Shown: positions 54,724 to 64,000 of the stretch, one piece after another
How positions within the stretch are numbered: position 1 is the stretch's first letter
Layout: every line of letters starts with the position of its first letter
Source: Aureimonas ureilytica
GTDB taxonomy: Bacteria > Pseudomonadota > Alphaproteobacteria > Rhizobiales > Rhizobiaceae
Length of the DNA: 64,000 nt
NCBI RefSeq assembly: GCF_001475935.1
Contig: NZ_LDQA01000025.1
Location: 62,001 to 126,000, forward strand
Reading direction: 5' to 3'
Made by a program: the position numbers and the translations under genes
Notes under the pieces: model-generated
Told to the model about the DNA's origin: nothing
Database searches by the model: none
What the model saw: the letters and a program-made list of their open reading frames with translations, nothing else

Positions 54724-56128
54724 TCCCGCCGACCGTGATCTGGTCCATTCTCAGGTGCGGCTGCCCGACGCCGACCGGCACCCACTGGCCAGCCTTGCCG
54801 CAATTGCCGATGCCGGCATCCAGCTCCAGATCGTTGCCGACCATCGAAACGCGGTGCATCGCGTCCGGACCGTTGCCGATCAACATGACGCCCTTGAGCG
54901 CCTCGCCAACCTTCCCGTCGCGCACGCGGTACGCTTCGGTGCAGTTGAAGACGAACTTGCCCGAGGTGATGTCGACCTGTCCGCCGTTGAAGGACACGGC
55001 GTAGATTCCGTCCTTCACCGACGCGATGATCTCGTCCGGCGTATGCGCGCCCGCCAGCATCATCGTGTTGGTCATGCGCGGCATGGGCGCATGGGAATAG
55101 GACTGACGACGACCATTGCCGGTCGCCTCCATGCCCATCAGCCGGGCATTCTGCCGGTCCTGCATATAGTTGACGAGACGGCCGTCCTCGATCAGCACCG
55201 TGCGGTTGGTCGGCGTTCCCTCGTCGTCGATCGACAGCGAGCCGCGTCGCTCCGCGATCGTCCCATCGTCCACGACGGTGACGCCCTTGGCCGCGACCTG
55301 TTGTCCGAGAAGGCCCGAAAAGGCCGAGGTTTTCTTGCGGTTGAAGTCGCCTTCGAGGCCATGCCCCACCGCCTCGTGCAGCATGACACCCGGCCAGCCG
55401 GATCCGAGCACAATGTCGAACGTGCCGGCTGGGGCCGCCACGGCGTCGAGATTGACCTTGGCGCCGCGTAGCGCTTCGTCGGCCAGCTTTTCCCAGCTCT
55501 CGTTCAGCATGAAGCCGCCGAACCCGACGCGCCCGCCGGCTCCCGACGAGCCGGTTTCCTGCCGGTTGCCGCGCCCCGCGACGACCGAGACGTTCAGCCG
55601 CACCAGCGGACGAACGTCCTGGAGCCATTGTCCGTCGGCGCGCAGGATTTCAACCACCTGCCATTGCGTGGCTAGCGACACGCTGACCTGACGTACCTCC
55701 CCGTCTTTCGAGCGAAGATAGCTGTCGATGTCCTGCAGCAGCCTCACCTTGGCTTCGAAGCTCGGCTGGGGGATGGGGTTCTCGTCACCATAGAGCTTGC
55801 GGTTCGTTCCGCGCGGCCCCTCCGCCGCGACGCCGCTATATCCGGCGCGAATGGCCGTGACGGTGGATGCGGCGCGGCGGAGCGCCGCATCCGAAAGATC
55901 GCCGGCATGAGCGAAGCCGATGGCCTCGCCAGCGACGCAGCGAAGGCCGAAACCTTGGTCGGTGGAAAAGTCGCCGGCCTTCAATCGACCATTGTCGAAG
56001 ACGAGCGATTCCTGCTCGCGATATTCCAGAAAGAGTTCGCCGTCGTCCGATCCCTTCAGCGTGTCCGAAACAAGCGCTTCGAGCTGCGGGCGGGACATGT
56101 CGAAGCGGTCGGCAAGGGAGAGGGGCAT
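54713..56128 (-). CDS. tldD: Metalloprotease TldD
   Basis: 471 residues from the ATG at 56128. The TldD metal motif is in MLHEAVGHGLEGDFN (HExxxH), with later conserved segments GRLVNYMQDRQNARLMG, RMTNTMMLAGAHTPDEII and GKFVFNCTEAYRV. TldD and TldE form a heterodimer that degrades unfolded small proteins and processes microcins; tldE is not in the window. It lies 90 bases after ialB on the same strand, a possible operon. Confidence 0.92.
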   Translation of the reverse strand: MPLSLADRFDMSRPQLEALVSDTLKGSDDGELFLEYREQESLVFDNGRLKAGDFSTDQGFGLRCVAGEAIGFAHAGDLSDAALRRAASTVTAIRAGYSGVAAEGPRGTNRKLYGDENPIPQPSFEAKVRLLQDIDSYLRSKDGEVRQVSVSLATQWQVVEILRADGQWLQDVRPLVRLNVSVVAGRGNRQETGSSGAGGRVGFGGFMLNESWEKLADEALRGAKVNLDAVAAPAGTFDIVLGSGWPGVMLHEAVGHGLEGDFNRKKTSAFSGLLGQQVAAKGVTVVDDGTIAERRGSLSIDDEGTPTNRTVLIEDGRLVNYMQDRQNARLMGMEATGNGRRQSYSHAPMPRMTNTMMLAGAHTPDEIIASVKDGIYAVSFNGGQVDITSGKFVFNCTEAYRVRDGKVGEALKGVMLIGNGPDAMHRVSMVGNDLELDAGIGNCGKAGQWVPVGVGQPHLRMDQITVGGTEA

Positions 56129-56218
56129 GAAAGGCTCCGGAGAACTATCGTGCCCCTGAGATAGGCGGCCCAAGCGCCCGTGTCATCCATTGACGGTCTG
56201 GGGACGGCGCGAGGCTGG

Positions 56219-56716
56219 TCAGGGCAGGGCGGCGAAGCCGTCCGCAAAGCCCGCGAGATCGACCGGAATGCCGATGCCCTCTTCGGGTGTCTGAAACACG
56301 ATGAAGGTCGCGGACTTGCCGCTCGACAGCGTCTGGCGAAGCGTCTCGTCCAGAATCACTTCCGCGTAGCATCCATCCTCGAAGCAGCGAACGAATTGCG
56401 CGCGGCCGATATCCTTGCCATCCACGTACAGGCCGAGCCCATTAGGAAGGAGAATGCCGAGCGGGGCCAGCACCCGGAGAATCTGCGCCTTGCCGTCTGC
56501 GGTCTTCAACGCGAGAACCGACAGGCCGACTTCGGGCCGGTCTTCGGCGACGACATTCTGCAGCAGGGCGCATTGCTCGCCCGCCGCGCCCGCAGGTTGA
56601 TCGCACACCACGGCCCAGGCACCATGCTGCGATTTGACGGTTCCCGTCTGGGCCTGTGCCGCCAGCGGCAGCATGATGAGACAAGCGGCGGCGGCCGAGG
56701 CGAGGAGGGTCTTCAT
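56219..56716 (-). CDS. IalB-family (invasion-associated locus B) periplasmic protein
   Basis: 165 residues with a signal peptide (LLASAAAACLIMLPLAAQAQ). The mature part has GAWAVVCDQPAGAAGEQCALLQ, ILLPNGLGLYVDG and FVRCFEDGCYAEVILDETL, the paired-cysteine pattern of IalB proteins. In Bartonella IalB aids entry into red blood cells, but paralogues are widespread in non-pathogenic Rhizobiales, so no virulence role is implied. It is upstream of tldD and divergent from ctaC. Confidence 0.87.
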   Translation of the reverse strand: MKTLLASAAAACLIMLPLAAQAQTGTVKSQHGAWAVVCDQPAGAAGEQCALLQNVVAEDRPEVGLSVLALKTADGKAQILRVLAPLGILLPNGLGLYVDGKDIGRAQFVRCFEDGCYAEVILDETLRQTLSSGKSATFIVFQTPEEGIGIPVDLAGFADGFAALP

Positions 56717-57026
56717 GAGGTTATCCCGATGTGACGCCGGTCGGAATCGGCGCCTTGAACGAAATCAAAGGTTAAAGCATCTCGACCGGCCCCGTCGAGA
56801 CGCACTGCCGCATGTGCGAGGGAAGGGAGGCATTGCGGTCACAGCCCCGCTTATGTCGCAATCGGGCGTGGCGCGCTCGTGTTGCGAAGGAGGCGGTTTC
56901 GTGGTTGAACCGAGCCTCAGCTGCACATTAGCGGCATTCGAAATCTCGGGAGGCTCGCCGGGAGATTCGAGCGTCGATGATTCGTTCGGCAGATCGGGTT
57001 CATTTGCTTCCACGAGGGGGAGATTC
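56717..57026. other. Divergent region between ialB and ctaC
   Basis: This 310-base gap contains no supported gene; an open frame continuous with ctaC lacks family similarity. It holds a perfect hairpin TCTCGAC (56780-56786) / GTCGAGA (56794-56800) with a seven-base loop. The promoters of ialB and of the cta operon must lie here, but no clear sigma-70 boxes could be fixed. Confidence 0.5.
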
Positions 57027-57971
57027 GTGAAGAGAACAGCCCTTGCCGCCCTTGCTCTGGCCGGCTCGCCCCTTGCGGCGTTCGCACAGGATGCCGTGGT
57101 GCATCCCGGCCAGCCTCATCCTTGGCAGATGGGGCTTCAGGAAGCCCTGTCGCCTATCGAGGCGCAGATCCATTGGTTCAGCACCTATACGCTCTGGTTC
57201 ATCGTTCCGATCGTGATCTTCGTGGCGGGTCTGCTCGCCTGGGTCGGCTTTCGCTACACCGAAGAGCGCAATCCCAAGCCGTCCCGCACGAGCCACAACA
57301 CGACGATCGAGATCATCTGGACGATCGCTCCGGTCCTGATCCTCTTGTGCCTCGCCATTCCCTCGTTCCAGCTTCTCACGGCGCAATACAACCCGCCGCG
57401 CGAGCCGGAGCTGACGGTGAAGGCGACCGGCTATCAGTGGTATTGGGGCTACGAGTATCAGCCGGCGCAGGCCAACGCCGCCGCTGCATCGCCGGCTGCC
57501 GGCACGGCGGCCAATCCGGCGAACCCGGCGTCGCAGCCCGTTTCCTTCCTGTCCTATCCGCTCGGCGAGGACGCGCGGGACGCCTCGGGCAAAACCGACA
57601 AGGCGACCTATCCTCGCCTCCTCGCAGTCGACAACGAGATGGTCATCCCGGTCAACACCGTGGTTCGTCTCTTATCGACGGGCGGAGACGTGATTCATTC
57701 CTTCGCGATGCCGTCTCTCGGCGTGAAGGTCGATGCGGTTCCGGGCCGTCTGAACGAATATTGGTTCGAGGCCAATCGCGAAGGCATCTTCTATGGCCAG
57801 TGCTCCGAGCTTTGCGGCGCCAGCCACTACAACATGCCGATCGGCGTGCGCGTGGTCAGCCGCGAGCAGTTCGATCGCTGGCTCGCCGCCGCTGCCGACA
57901 ATGTCCAAAACGCCAACGCCCAGCTCTCGGCCGAGATCGCCCATCAGGCGCCGGTCGTGGCCGCTCGCTGA
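57027..57971 (+). CDS. ctaC: Cytochrome c oxidase subunit II
   Basis: 314 residues from the GTG at 57027, which has GAGGGGGAG at 57014-57022; it gives a signal peptide (KRTALAALALAGSPLAAFA). Two membrane segments follow (about 55-75 and 95-115), then a periplasmic cupredoxin domain. The CuA site is intact: GDVIHSF with histidine, and YGQCSELCGASHYNMP with the cysteine pair, glutamate, histidine and methionine. An insert of about 45 residues rich in Ala and Pro (near 155-175) separates strands of the domain. It accepts electrons from cytochrome c. Confidence 0.95.
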   Translation: MKRTALAALALAGSPLAAFAQDAVVHPGQPHPWQMGLQEALSPIEAQIHWFSTYTLWFIVPIVIFVAGLLAWVGFRYTEERNPKPSRTSHNTTIEIIWTIAPVLILLCLAIPSFQLLTAQYNPPREPELTVKATGYQWYWGYEYQPAQANAAAASPAAGTAANPANPASQPVSFLSYPLGEDARDASGKTDKATYPRLLAVDNEMVIPVNTVVRLLSTGGDVIHSFAMPSLGVKVDAVPGRLNEYWFEANREGIFYGQCSELCGASHYNMPIGVRVVSREQFDRWLAAAADNVQNANAQLSAEIAHQAPVVAAR

Positions 57972-59600
<1,629 letters not shown>

Positions 59601-59617
59601 ACCCGGTCAAATCCTGT

Positions 59618-59694
59618 GATCCCGGCGTCCAAGCCGGGATCGCTCACCGTCGGGTTCGCGATAGGCGACAGATGGCAGTCTCGATGGGACTGCC
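59618..59694. repeat. Two hairpins between ctaD and ctaB
   Basis: GATCCCGGC (59618-59626) / GCCGGGATC (59633-59641) makes a perfect nine-base-pair hairpin with loop GTCCAA, and GGCAGTC (59674-59680) / GACTGCC (59688-59694) makes a second with a seven-base loop. The first resembles short palindromic repeats scattered in many alphaproteobacterial genomes. They may reduce readthrough or stabilise the ctaCD mRNA, giving less of the assembly proteins downstream. Confidence 0.6.
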
Positions 59695-59715
59695 GGTCAA
59701 GGATAAGGACGTCCT

Positions 59716-60648
59716 ATGAGTGCGATCGACGCGACGGATCTGCGGGCCGCTCGTCCAGGCATCAGTCTCGCCGAGCCGGGTGACTTTCTGGCTCTGCTCA
59801 AGCCGCGCGTCATGTCGCTCGTGATCCTGACGGCGGTGACGGGATATCTCGCCGCGCCCGGCCATATGCATCCGGTTCTCGGTTTCGTGTCACTCCTGGC
59901 GATTGCCTTGGGAGCGGGCGGCTCCGGTGCGCTGAACATGTGGTATGACGCGGATATCGACCGCGTGATGAAGCGTACGGCCGGACGCCCTGTTCCGTCA
60001 GGCCGCGTGTCCGCAGGCGGAGCGTTGGCCTTCGGACTGTCGCTGTCGATCTTGTCCGTGATCCTTCTCGGCCTCGCATCCAACTGGTTTGCAGCTGCTT
60101 TCCTGGCCTTTACGATCGCTTTCTACGCCGTTTTCTACACGATGGGTCTGAAGCGTCGCACGGCGCAGAATATTGTGATCGGCGGCGCGGCTGGCGCGTT
60201 CCCTCCTATGGTCGCCTGGGCGGCGGTGACCGGTGGCGTCTCGCTGGAAAGCTTCGTCCTCTTCCTGATCATCTTTCTTTGGACGCCCCCGCATTTCTGG
60301 GCTCTGGCCCTCTTCAAGATGCAGGATTACGGCGCGGCTGGTATTCCGATGCTGCCCAATGTGGCGGGTGAGCGTTCGACGCGTCGTCACATCTTCGCTT
60401 ACACGCTGCTTCTCGTGCCTGTCGGTGTTCTCCCTTACGTGCTCGGTTTCGGCGGCCCGGTCTATGGCGTGGTGTCGCTCGCGCTGGGGCTCGACTTCAT
60501 CCGCCGGGCTTTCCTCGTGCTGCGGATGCCCGATCGCGATCCTGCGATGGTCCCGGCCAAGAAGCTGTTCGGCTTCTCGATCGTGTATCTCTTCGCGCTC
60601 TTCTCCATCCTTCTGATCGAGCGCGTCGTCGCTTTGTGGATGGTCTGA
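59716..60648 (+). CDS. ctaB: Protohaem IX farnesyltransferase (haem O synthase)
   Basis: 310 residues with nine membrane segments. Prenyltransferase motifs are [24 protein letters not shown] (about 75-98) and the second loop [18 protein letters not shown]. CtaB adds a farnesyl group to haem B to make haem O, precursor of haem A for CtaD. It sits between ctaD and the small CtaF-like gene, in the usual order of alphaproteobacterial cta clusters. Confidence 0.95.
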   Translation: MSAIDATDLRAARPGISLAEPGDFLALLKPRVMSLVILTAVTGYLAAPGHMHPVLGFVSLLAIALGAGGSGALNMWYDADIDRVMKRTAGRPVPSGRVSAGGALAFGLSLSILSVILLGLASNWFAAAFLAFTIAFYAVFYTMGLKRRTAQNIVIGGAAGAFPPMVAWAAVTGGVSLESFVLFLIIFLWTPPHFWALALFKMQDYGAAGIPMLPNVAGERSTRRHIFAYTLLLVPVGVLPYVLGFGGPVYGVVSLALGLDFIRRAFLVLRMPDRDPAMVPAKKLFGFSIVYLFALFSILLIERVVALWMV

Positions 60649-60676
60649 TTTCGTGAACGAAGGGGAGGAGGATCGC

Positions 60677-60805
60677 GTGCGTTTGACCCAGCAGGAACAT
60701 AAGGCCCAGCGTAAACGATCGGTGGCGATCGCGCTGACGCTGACGGCCCTCGTCGTGATTTTCTATGTGGTGACGCTGGTCAAGATGGTGGGTGGTCATG
60801 GCTGA
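60677..60805 (+). CDS. Small CtaF/CoxF-like membrane protein
   Basis: A 42-residue frame begins at GTG 60677, five bases after the strong ribosome site GGGGAGGAGG. The peptide has a basic head (MRLTQQEHKAQRKRS) and one membrane helix (VAIALTLTALVVIFYVVTLV). Its stop overlaps the ctaG start by eight bases. Position between ctaB and ctaG and the topology match the small CtaF/CoxF proteins of Rhizobiales oxidase clusters, of unclear role in oxidase assembly. A GTG at 60653 would add eight residues. Confidence 0.85.
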   Translation: MRLTQQEHKAQRKRSVAIALTLTALVVIFYVVTLVKMVGGHG

Positions 60806-61406
60806 GCCCGCTCGCCCTCGCGAAGCGTCGGCTCGCCGATTTCGGATCACCGCGTTCAGTTGCGCCGCATTCGTCTGCGGCATGATCGGCGCCGCCTACG
60901 CATCCGTCCCGCTCTACAGTCTGTTCTGCAAAGTCACGGGCTATGGCGGCACGACGCAGCGCAGCGAAATGGCATCCGCCACGGTGCTGAACGAGACGGT
61001 TCGCGTTCGATTTGACAGTAACGCGATTCCCAGCGTGCCATGGACCTTTCAGCCGAACGAGCGTGAAGTGGTGGTGCGTCTGGGCGAAACGCGCCAGATG
61101 TCGTACCGCGTTCGCAACCGCTCCGACCGGGAAGTGACGGCGCGCGCCACGTTCAACGTGACGCCGCTGCTGGCGGGCGGCTACTTCAACAAGATCCAGT
61201 GTTTCTGTTTCACGGATCAGACGCTGAAGCCGGGGGAAGAAGTGGACATGCCGGTCGTGTTCTTCGTCGATCCCGACATTCTGAAGGACGCGGATGTCGG
61301 AACCTTGCCGACGATTACGCTGTCCTACACGTTCTTCCCGGTAGAACCGAAGAAGACACCCGTCGCCGATGCGGCGACGGACAATCAGGCAAGCGGGCGT
61401 TTGTAA
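60798..61406 (+). CDS. ctaG: Cytochrome c oxidase assembly protein CtaG (Cox11)
   Basis: 202 residues from the ATG at 60798. One N-terminal membrane segment (FSCAAFVCGMIGAAYASVPLYSLFC) anchors a periplasmic beta domain. The copper-binding pair lies in IQCFCFTDQTLKPGE, preceded by TARATFNVTPLLAGGYFNK. CtaG delivers copper to the CuB site of subunit I. It overlaps the small gene before it and precedes ctaE by 69 bases. Confidence 0.95.
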   Translation: MAEPARPREASARRFRITAFSCAAFVCGMIGAAYASVPLYSLFCKVTGYGGTTQRSEMASATVLNETVRVRFDSNAIPSVPWTFQPNEREVVVRLGETRQMSYRVRNRSDREVTARATFNVTPLLAGGYFNKIQCFCFTDQTLKPGEEVDMPVVFFVDPDILKDADVGTLPTITLSYTFFPVEPKKTPVADAATDNQASGRL

Positions 61407-61431
61407 CGCGCTCGAATTGAGTTGGAACGGG

Positions 61432-61449
61432 GCCGTTGGCTACAACGGC
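61432..61449 (+). promoter_or_regulatory. Hairpin in the ctaG-ctaE gap
   Basis: GCCGTTG (61432-61438) pairs perfectly with CAACGGC (61443-61449) around the loop GCTA. It lies 26 bases after the ctaG stop and 26 bases before the ctaE start. A short G run follows instead of Ts, so it may act on mRNA stability rather than end transcription. Confidence 0.4.
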
Positions 61450-61475
61450 TTGGGGCGGTAGCGAGGGGGAGAGCG

Positions 61476-62354
61476 ATGGCCAGCACGACACACAAGCATC
61501 ACGACTATCATATGGTCGATCCGAGCCCGTGGCCGGCCTTGGCGTCTCTCGGCGCGTTCTTCCTCTTGTTCGGTGCCGTGGCGCTGTTCCGTTTCCACGG
61601 TGACAAGACGTTCATCGTCTTCGGCGCCAATCTGGCGACGCCTTGGATTTTCTACATCGGCCTCGCGATCGTGCTCTACACGATGTACGCTTGGTGGTCG
61701 GATACGATCCGCGAAAGCCACCAGGGCGCGCATACGCCCGTCGTCTCGATGCATCTGCGCTACGGCATGATCATGTTCATCGCCTCCGAGGTGATGTTCT
61801 TCGTGGCGTGGTTCTGGGCCTTCTTCGATGCCAGCCTGTTTCCCGGTGAAGCCATTCAGGCCGCCCGCGTCCAGGCGCTCGGCGGCGTCTGGCCTCCCAA
61901 GGGGATCGAAGTTCTCGATCCGCTGCATCTGCCGCTGTTCAACACGGTGACCCTGCTTCTGTCCGGCACGACCGTGACATGGGCGCACCATGCGATGTTG
62001 GAGGATGATCGCAAGTCGCTGATCACGGGTCTCGCCCTGACGGTGGCCCTGGGTACCATCTTCTCCTTCGTTCAGTATATCGAATATGCCAATGCGCCTT
62101 TCGCGTTCAAAGGCTCGATCTACGGCGCGACCTTCTTCATGGCGACGGGCTTCCATGGTTTCCACGTCTTCGTCGGCGTGATCTTCCTGGCCGTCTGCCT
62201 GATCCGCGCCATTCGCGGGCATTTCACGCCGCACAAGCATTTCGGCTTCGAAGCGGCTGCTTGGTACTGGCACTTCGTGGACGTGGTCTGGCTTTTCCTC
62301 TTCTTCGCCATCTATGTCTGGGGTGGCTGGGGCGGACAGATCCACGGCGCTTGA
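61476..62354 (+). CDS. ctaE: Cytochrome c oxidase subunit III
   Basis: 292 residues from the ATG at 61476 (GAGGGGGA before it). Seven membrane segments are present, with WPALASLGAFFLLFGAV, LRYGMIMFIASEVMFFVAWFWAFFDASL (conserved glutamate) and the C-terminal AAWYWHFVDVVWLFLF. It completes the three-subunit core of the aa3 oxidase. It is followed by an intrinsic terminator, so the oxidase transcript probably ends here. Confidence 0.96.
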   Translation: MASTTHKHHDYHMVDPSPWPALASLGAFFLLFGAVALFRFHGDKTFIVFGANLATPWIFYIGLAIVLYTMYAWWSDTIRESHQGAHTPVVSMHLRYGMIMFIASEVMFFVAWFWAFFDASLFPGEAIQAARVQALGGVWPPKGIEVLDPLHLPLFNTVTLLLSGTTVTWAHHAMLEDDRKSLITGLALTVALGTIFSFVQYIEYANAPFAFKGSIYGATFFMATGFHGFHVFVGVIFLAVCLIRAIRGHFTPHKHFGFEAAAWYWHFVDVVWLFLFFAIYVWGGWGGQIHGA

Positions 62355-62385
62355 TCACAACGCCCTCGCTCGATCTCGTGGAAGG

Positions 62386-62408
62386 AGGCGGCTTGGCCGC
62401 CTTTTTTC
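62386..62408 (+). terminator. Rho-independent terminator after ctaE
   Basis: AGGCGGC (62386-62392) and GCCGCCT (62396-62402) form a perfect seven-base-pair stem with loop TTG, directly followed by TTTTT. It lies 32 bases after the ctaE stop and separates the oxidase genes from DUF983, SURF1 and ispH. Confidence 0.92.
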
Positions 62409-62453
62409 GTCGCAGGGTTCAAGCCAGGGAAACGCTTGAGGAGAGAAACGCTG

Positions 62454-62846
62454 ATGGACGATTCTCGCCAATCCTATCCCGGCGTCGATCCGGCCCATGC
62501 CGCCATGTTCGGTCACTGCCCGCGCTGTGGGAAGGGCAAGCTCTTTGCGGGCTATCTCCGGCTCGAGCCGGTTTGCTCACGATGCGGACTGGACTTGGCC
62601 AGCCTGGACTCGGCCGATGGACCCGCCTTCTTCGTGATGTCGATCGTCAGTTTCGTTGTGGTCGGTCTCGCCCTCTATACGGAGGTCGCCTACAGTCCGC
62701 CCATCTATGTCCATCTCCTTCTCTGGGTTCCGCTCGCGTTTCTCCTATCGGCCCCGCTCATGCGTCTCGCAAAAGGCTTGATGGTCGGCCTGCAGTTTCG
62801 ATCCAGCGCCGCAGAAGGTCGCCTGCATCCGCATGACGATGCCTGA
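62454..62846 (+). CDS. DUF983 zinc-ribbon membrane protein
   Basis: 130 residues from the ATG at 62454, with AGGAGA nearby; a TTG at 62436 is an alternative. Two CxxC pairs near the N-terminus (HCPRCGKG and VCSRCGLDL) form a zinc ribbon, followed by two membrane segments (FFVMSIVSFVVVGLALY and VHLLLWVPLAFLLSAPL). DUF983 genes are regular members of alphaproteobacterial oxidase clusters; a role in oxidase assembly is likely but unproven. The SURF1 gene overlaps its end by 14 bases. Confidence 0.85.
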   Translation: MDDSRQSYPGVDPAHAAMFGHCPRCGKGKLFAGYLRLEPVCSRCGLDLASLDSADGPAFFVMSIVSFVVVGLALYTEVAYSPPIYVHLLLWVPLAFLLSAPLMRLAKGLMVGLQFRSSAAEGRLHPHDDA

Positions 62847-63624
62847 CGCCGCCCAAAACATGAACGAGAGCCAGCCTCGCCTCAGTCGCGGACGCATCAT
62901 CTCGATCCTCGTTCTGGGCTCTGCGGCCTTTGCCGTCCTGTTGCTGCTCGGTTCCTGGCAGTTGGAGCGTATGGCCTGGAAGGAAGGGCTTCTCAGCGCC
63001 ATTGCGCAGCGCATCCAGAAGCCAGCCCAGACGATCGATGACATCCGGGACGCTCGAGATCGTGGCGAGGCGATCGATTATGATCCCGTCGCGTTGCGTG
63101 GGCGGTTCGATCATTCCGGTGAGCGTTATTTCCTCGCGACGCGCAATGGCGAAGCGGGATGGCATGTCTATACGCCGCTCCAGATCGAAGGCTCGGATCG
63201 CTGGATTTTCGTGAACCGAGGCTTCGTGCCCTATGCCATGAAAGATCCCGCAAGCCGCATGGCGGGAAACCCTGTGGGGACGATGGATTTAACGGGGCTT
63301 GCTCGCGAAGCGCCAATCGAGAAACCCGGCTCCTTTCTTCCCGACAACGATCCTTCGCAGAACGTCTTCTTCTGGCGCAGCGTATCGGACATGGCCAAAG
63401 GGCTGTCGCTGCCAGCAGACAAGGTTCTACCCTTCTTCGTGGACGCAGGGCCGGGCGCGGCGGAAGGCGGCTATCCGATCGGCGGCGTGACCGTGGTCGA
63501 CCTCCCCAACAACCATCTGCAATATGCGATCACGTGGTTCAGCCTCGCCGCCGCGCTGTTCGTCATGCTCGCGCTGTTCGTGCGCCATCTCCTGCGTGGC
63601 CGTCCTCGCGCGCCGATGGGTTGA
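62833..63624 (+). CDS. SURF1-family oxidase assembly protein
   Basis: 263 residues with two membrane segments, near residues 22-40 ([21 protein letters not shown]) and near 235-255 ([16 protein letters not shown]), flanking a periplasmic domain. Conserved elements are [47 protein letters not shown] and [18 protein letters not shown]1 helps insert haem A into subunit I. A second ATG at 62839 could be the start. It overlaps DUF983 and precedes ispH by 55 bases. Confidence 0.92.
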   Translation: MTMPDAAQNMNESQPRLSRGRIISILVLGSAAFAVLLLLGSWQLERMAWKEGLLSAIAQRIQKPAQTIDDIRDARDRGEAIDYDPVALRGRFDHSGERYFLATRNGEAGWHVYTPLQIEGSDRWIFVNRGFVPYAMKDPASRMAGNPVGTMDLTGLAREAPIEKPGSFLPDNDPSQNVFFWRSVSDMAKGLSLPADKVLPFFVDAGPGAAEGGYPIGGVTVVDLPNNHLQYAITWFSLAAALFVMLALFVRHLLRGRPRAPMG

Positions 63625-63679
63625 CAGAGGGGGGCTCCATCCCCTCATTCCCAAGCGAAACCGCTGCCCGGAGATTGCC

Positions 63680-64000
63680 TTGTCCGCGATCCAGACCAAG
63701 CCGCCCCTGACCCTGCGCCTTTGCGAACCGCGAGGTTTCTGCGCGGGCGTCGATCGCGCGATTCAGATCGTCGTTCTCGCGCTGAAGCGCTACGGCGCGC
63801 CGGTCTATGTCCGGCACGAGATCGTTCACAATAAATACGTGGTGGATGGGCTGCGCCAGATGGGGGCGGTCTTCGTCCGGGAACTCGATGCCATTCCCGA
63901 TGACGGGCAGCCCGTCGTCTTCTCCGCCCATGGGGTTCCCAAGACCGTGCCGGCCGAGGCCGAGCGCCGCGAGATGCTCTATCTCGATGCGACATGCCCG
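63680..64000 (+). CDS. ispH: 4-hydroxy-3-methylbut-2-enyl diphosphate reductase, N-terminal part (cut by window edge)
   Basis: 107 residues are present from a TTG at 63680 with GGAG six bases before it. The first iron-sulfur cysteine lies in [40 protein letters not shown] and YLDATCP (the second cysteine) follow as in IspH. It makes IPP and DMAPP in the last step of the non-mevalonate pathway that begins with the Dxs at 45965. The remaining about 200 residues lie outside the window. Confidence 0.95.
   Translation, partial: MSAIQTKPPLTLRLCEPRGFCAGVDRAIQIVVLALKRYGAPVYVRHEIVHNKYVVDGLRQMGAVFVRELDAIPDDGQPVVFSAHGVPKTVPAEAERREMLYLDATCP

Noticed and set aside
56634-57026. 131-residue N-terminal extension of CtaC
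   Set aside because: It would overlap ialB on the other strand and hide the signal peptide. The GTG at 57027 with a good ribosome site gives a normal CtaC.

Overview
The window is a gene-dense, GC-rich stretch of an alphaproteobacterial chromosome. Gene content points to the Hyphomicrobiales (Rhizobiales): a soxBDA sarcosine oxidase operon, thiOSGE behind a TPP riboswitch, an HWE-type histidine kinase, an IalB-family protein, DUF1344, DUF2293 and DUF6101-type genes, and the ctaC-ctaD-ctaB-ctaG-ctaE-SURF1-ispH order. Aurantimonadaceae or a close family is my guess, not something the sequence proves. High GC makes long open frames on the opposite strand of most genes; these were treated as shadows. 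No rRNA, tRNA, CRISPR array, insertion sequence, integrase or phage gene was seen.

Layout. 1-2155 (minus): soxB-soxD-soxA (cut by the window edge). 2425-4275: Kef/YbaL-type antiporter. 4279-7085: TPP riboswitch and thiOSGE. 7199-9988: GntR/UTRA regulator, alpha/beta hydrolase, RNase T2. 9992-14090: Dabb protein, ABC-F factor EttA, HWE kinase with single-domain response regulator. 14217-16368: DedA, MOSC, DUF2293, TrmO. 16437-18448: palindromic operator, ArsR-methyltransferase fusion, metF and a strong terminator. 18498-26188: a 28-residue membrane peptide, amidase, PLP decarboxylase, DUF4112, zinc metallopeptidase, glyS, acyltransferase. 26640-33930: exported GH25 lysozyme, threonylcarbamoyl-AMP synthase, FAD oxidase, DUF6101, ubiA, purD. 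33979-43302: two fatty-acid oxidation operons (fadE-thiolase-fadJ and acyl-CoA dehydrogenase-enoyl-CoA hydratase), each preceded by the same 16-base motif, flanking a fumarylacetoacetase-family gene. 43249-50347 (minus): aroC, HDAC-like, xseB, dxs, tlyA, RNA methyltransferase and a second DedA. 50525-56716: DUF1344, histidine phosphatase, fabI, DnaJ-like, lipoprotein, pdxH, tldD, ialB. 57027-64000: the aa3 cytochrome c oxidase cluster ctaC, ctaD, ctaB, a 42-residue CtaF-like peptide, ctaG, ctaE, then DUF983, SURF1 and ispH (cut by the edge).

How it works together: most of the window is core metabolism (thiamin thiazole, one-carbon/methionine, isoprenoid, chorismate, fatty acid synthesis and oxidation, terminal oxidase). 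The most interesting parts are regulatory: the perfect 11-base palindrome in front of the ArsR-methyltransferase/metF pair, the motif shared by the two beta-oxidation operons, the TPP leader, and repeats in front of the GntR gene. I did not find an obviously new multi-gene system; the findings are mostly regulatory structures, unannotated small genes and unusual junctions.
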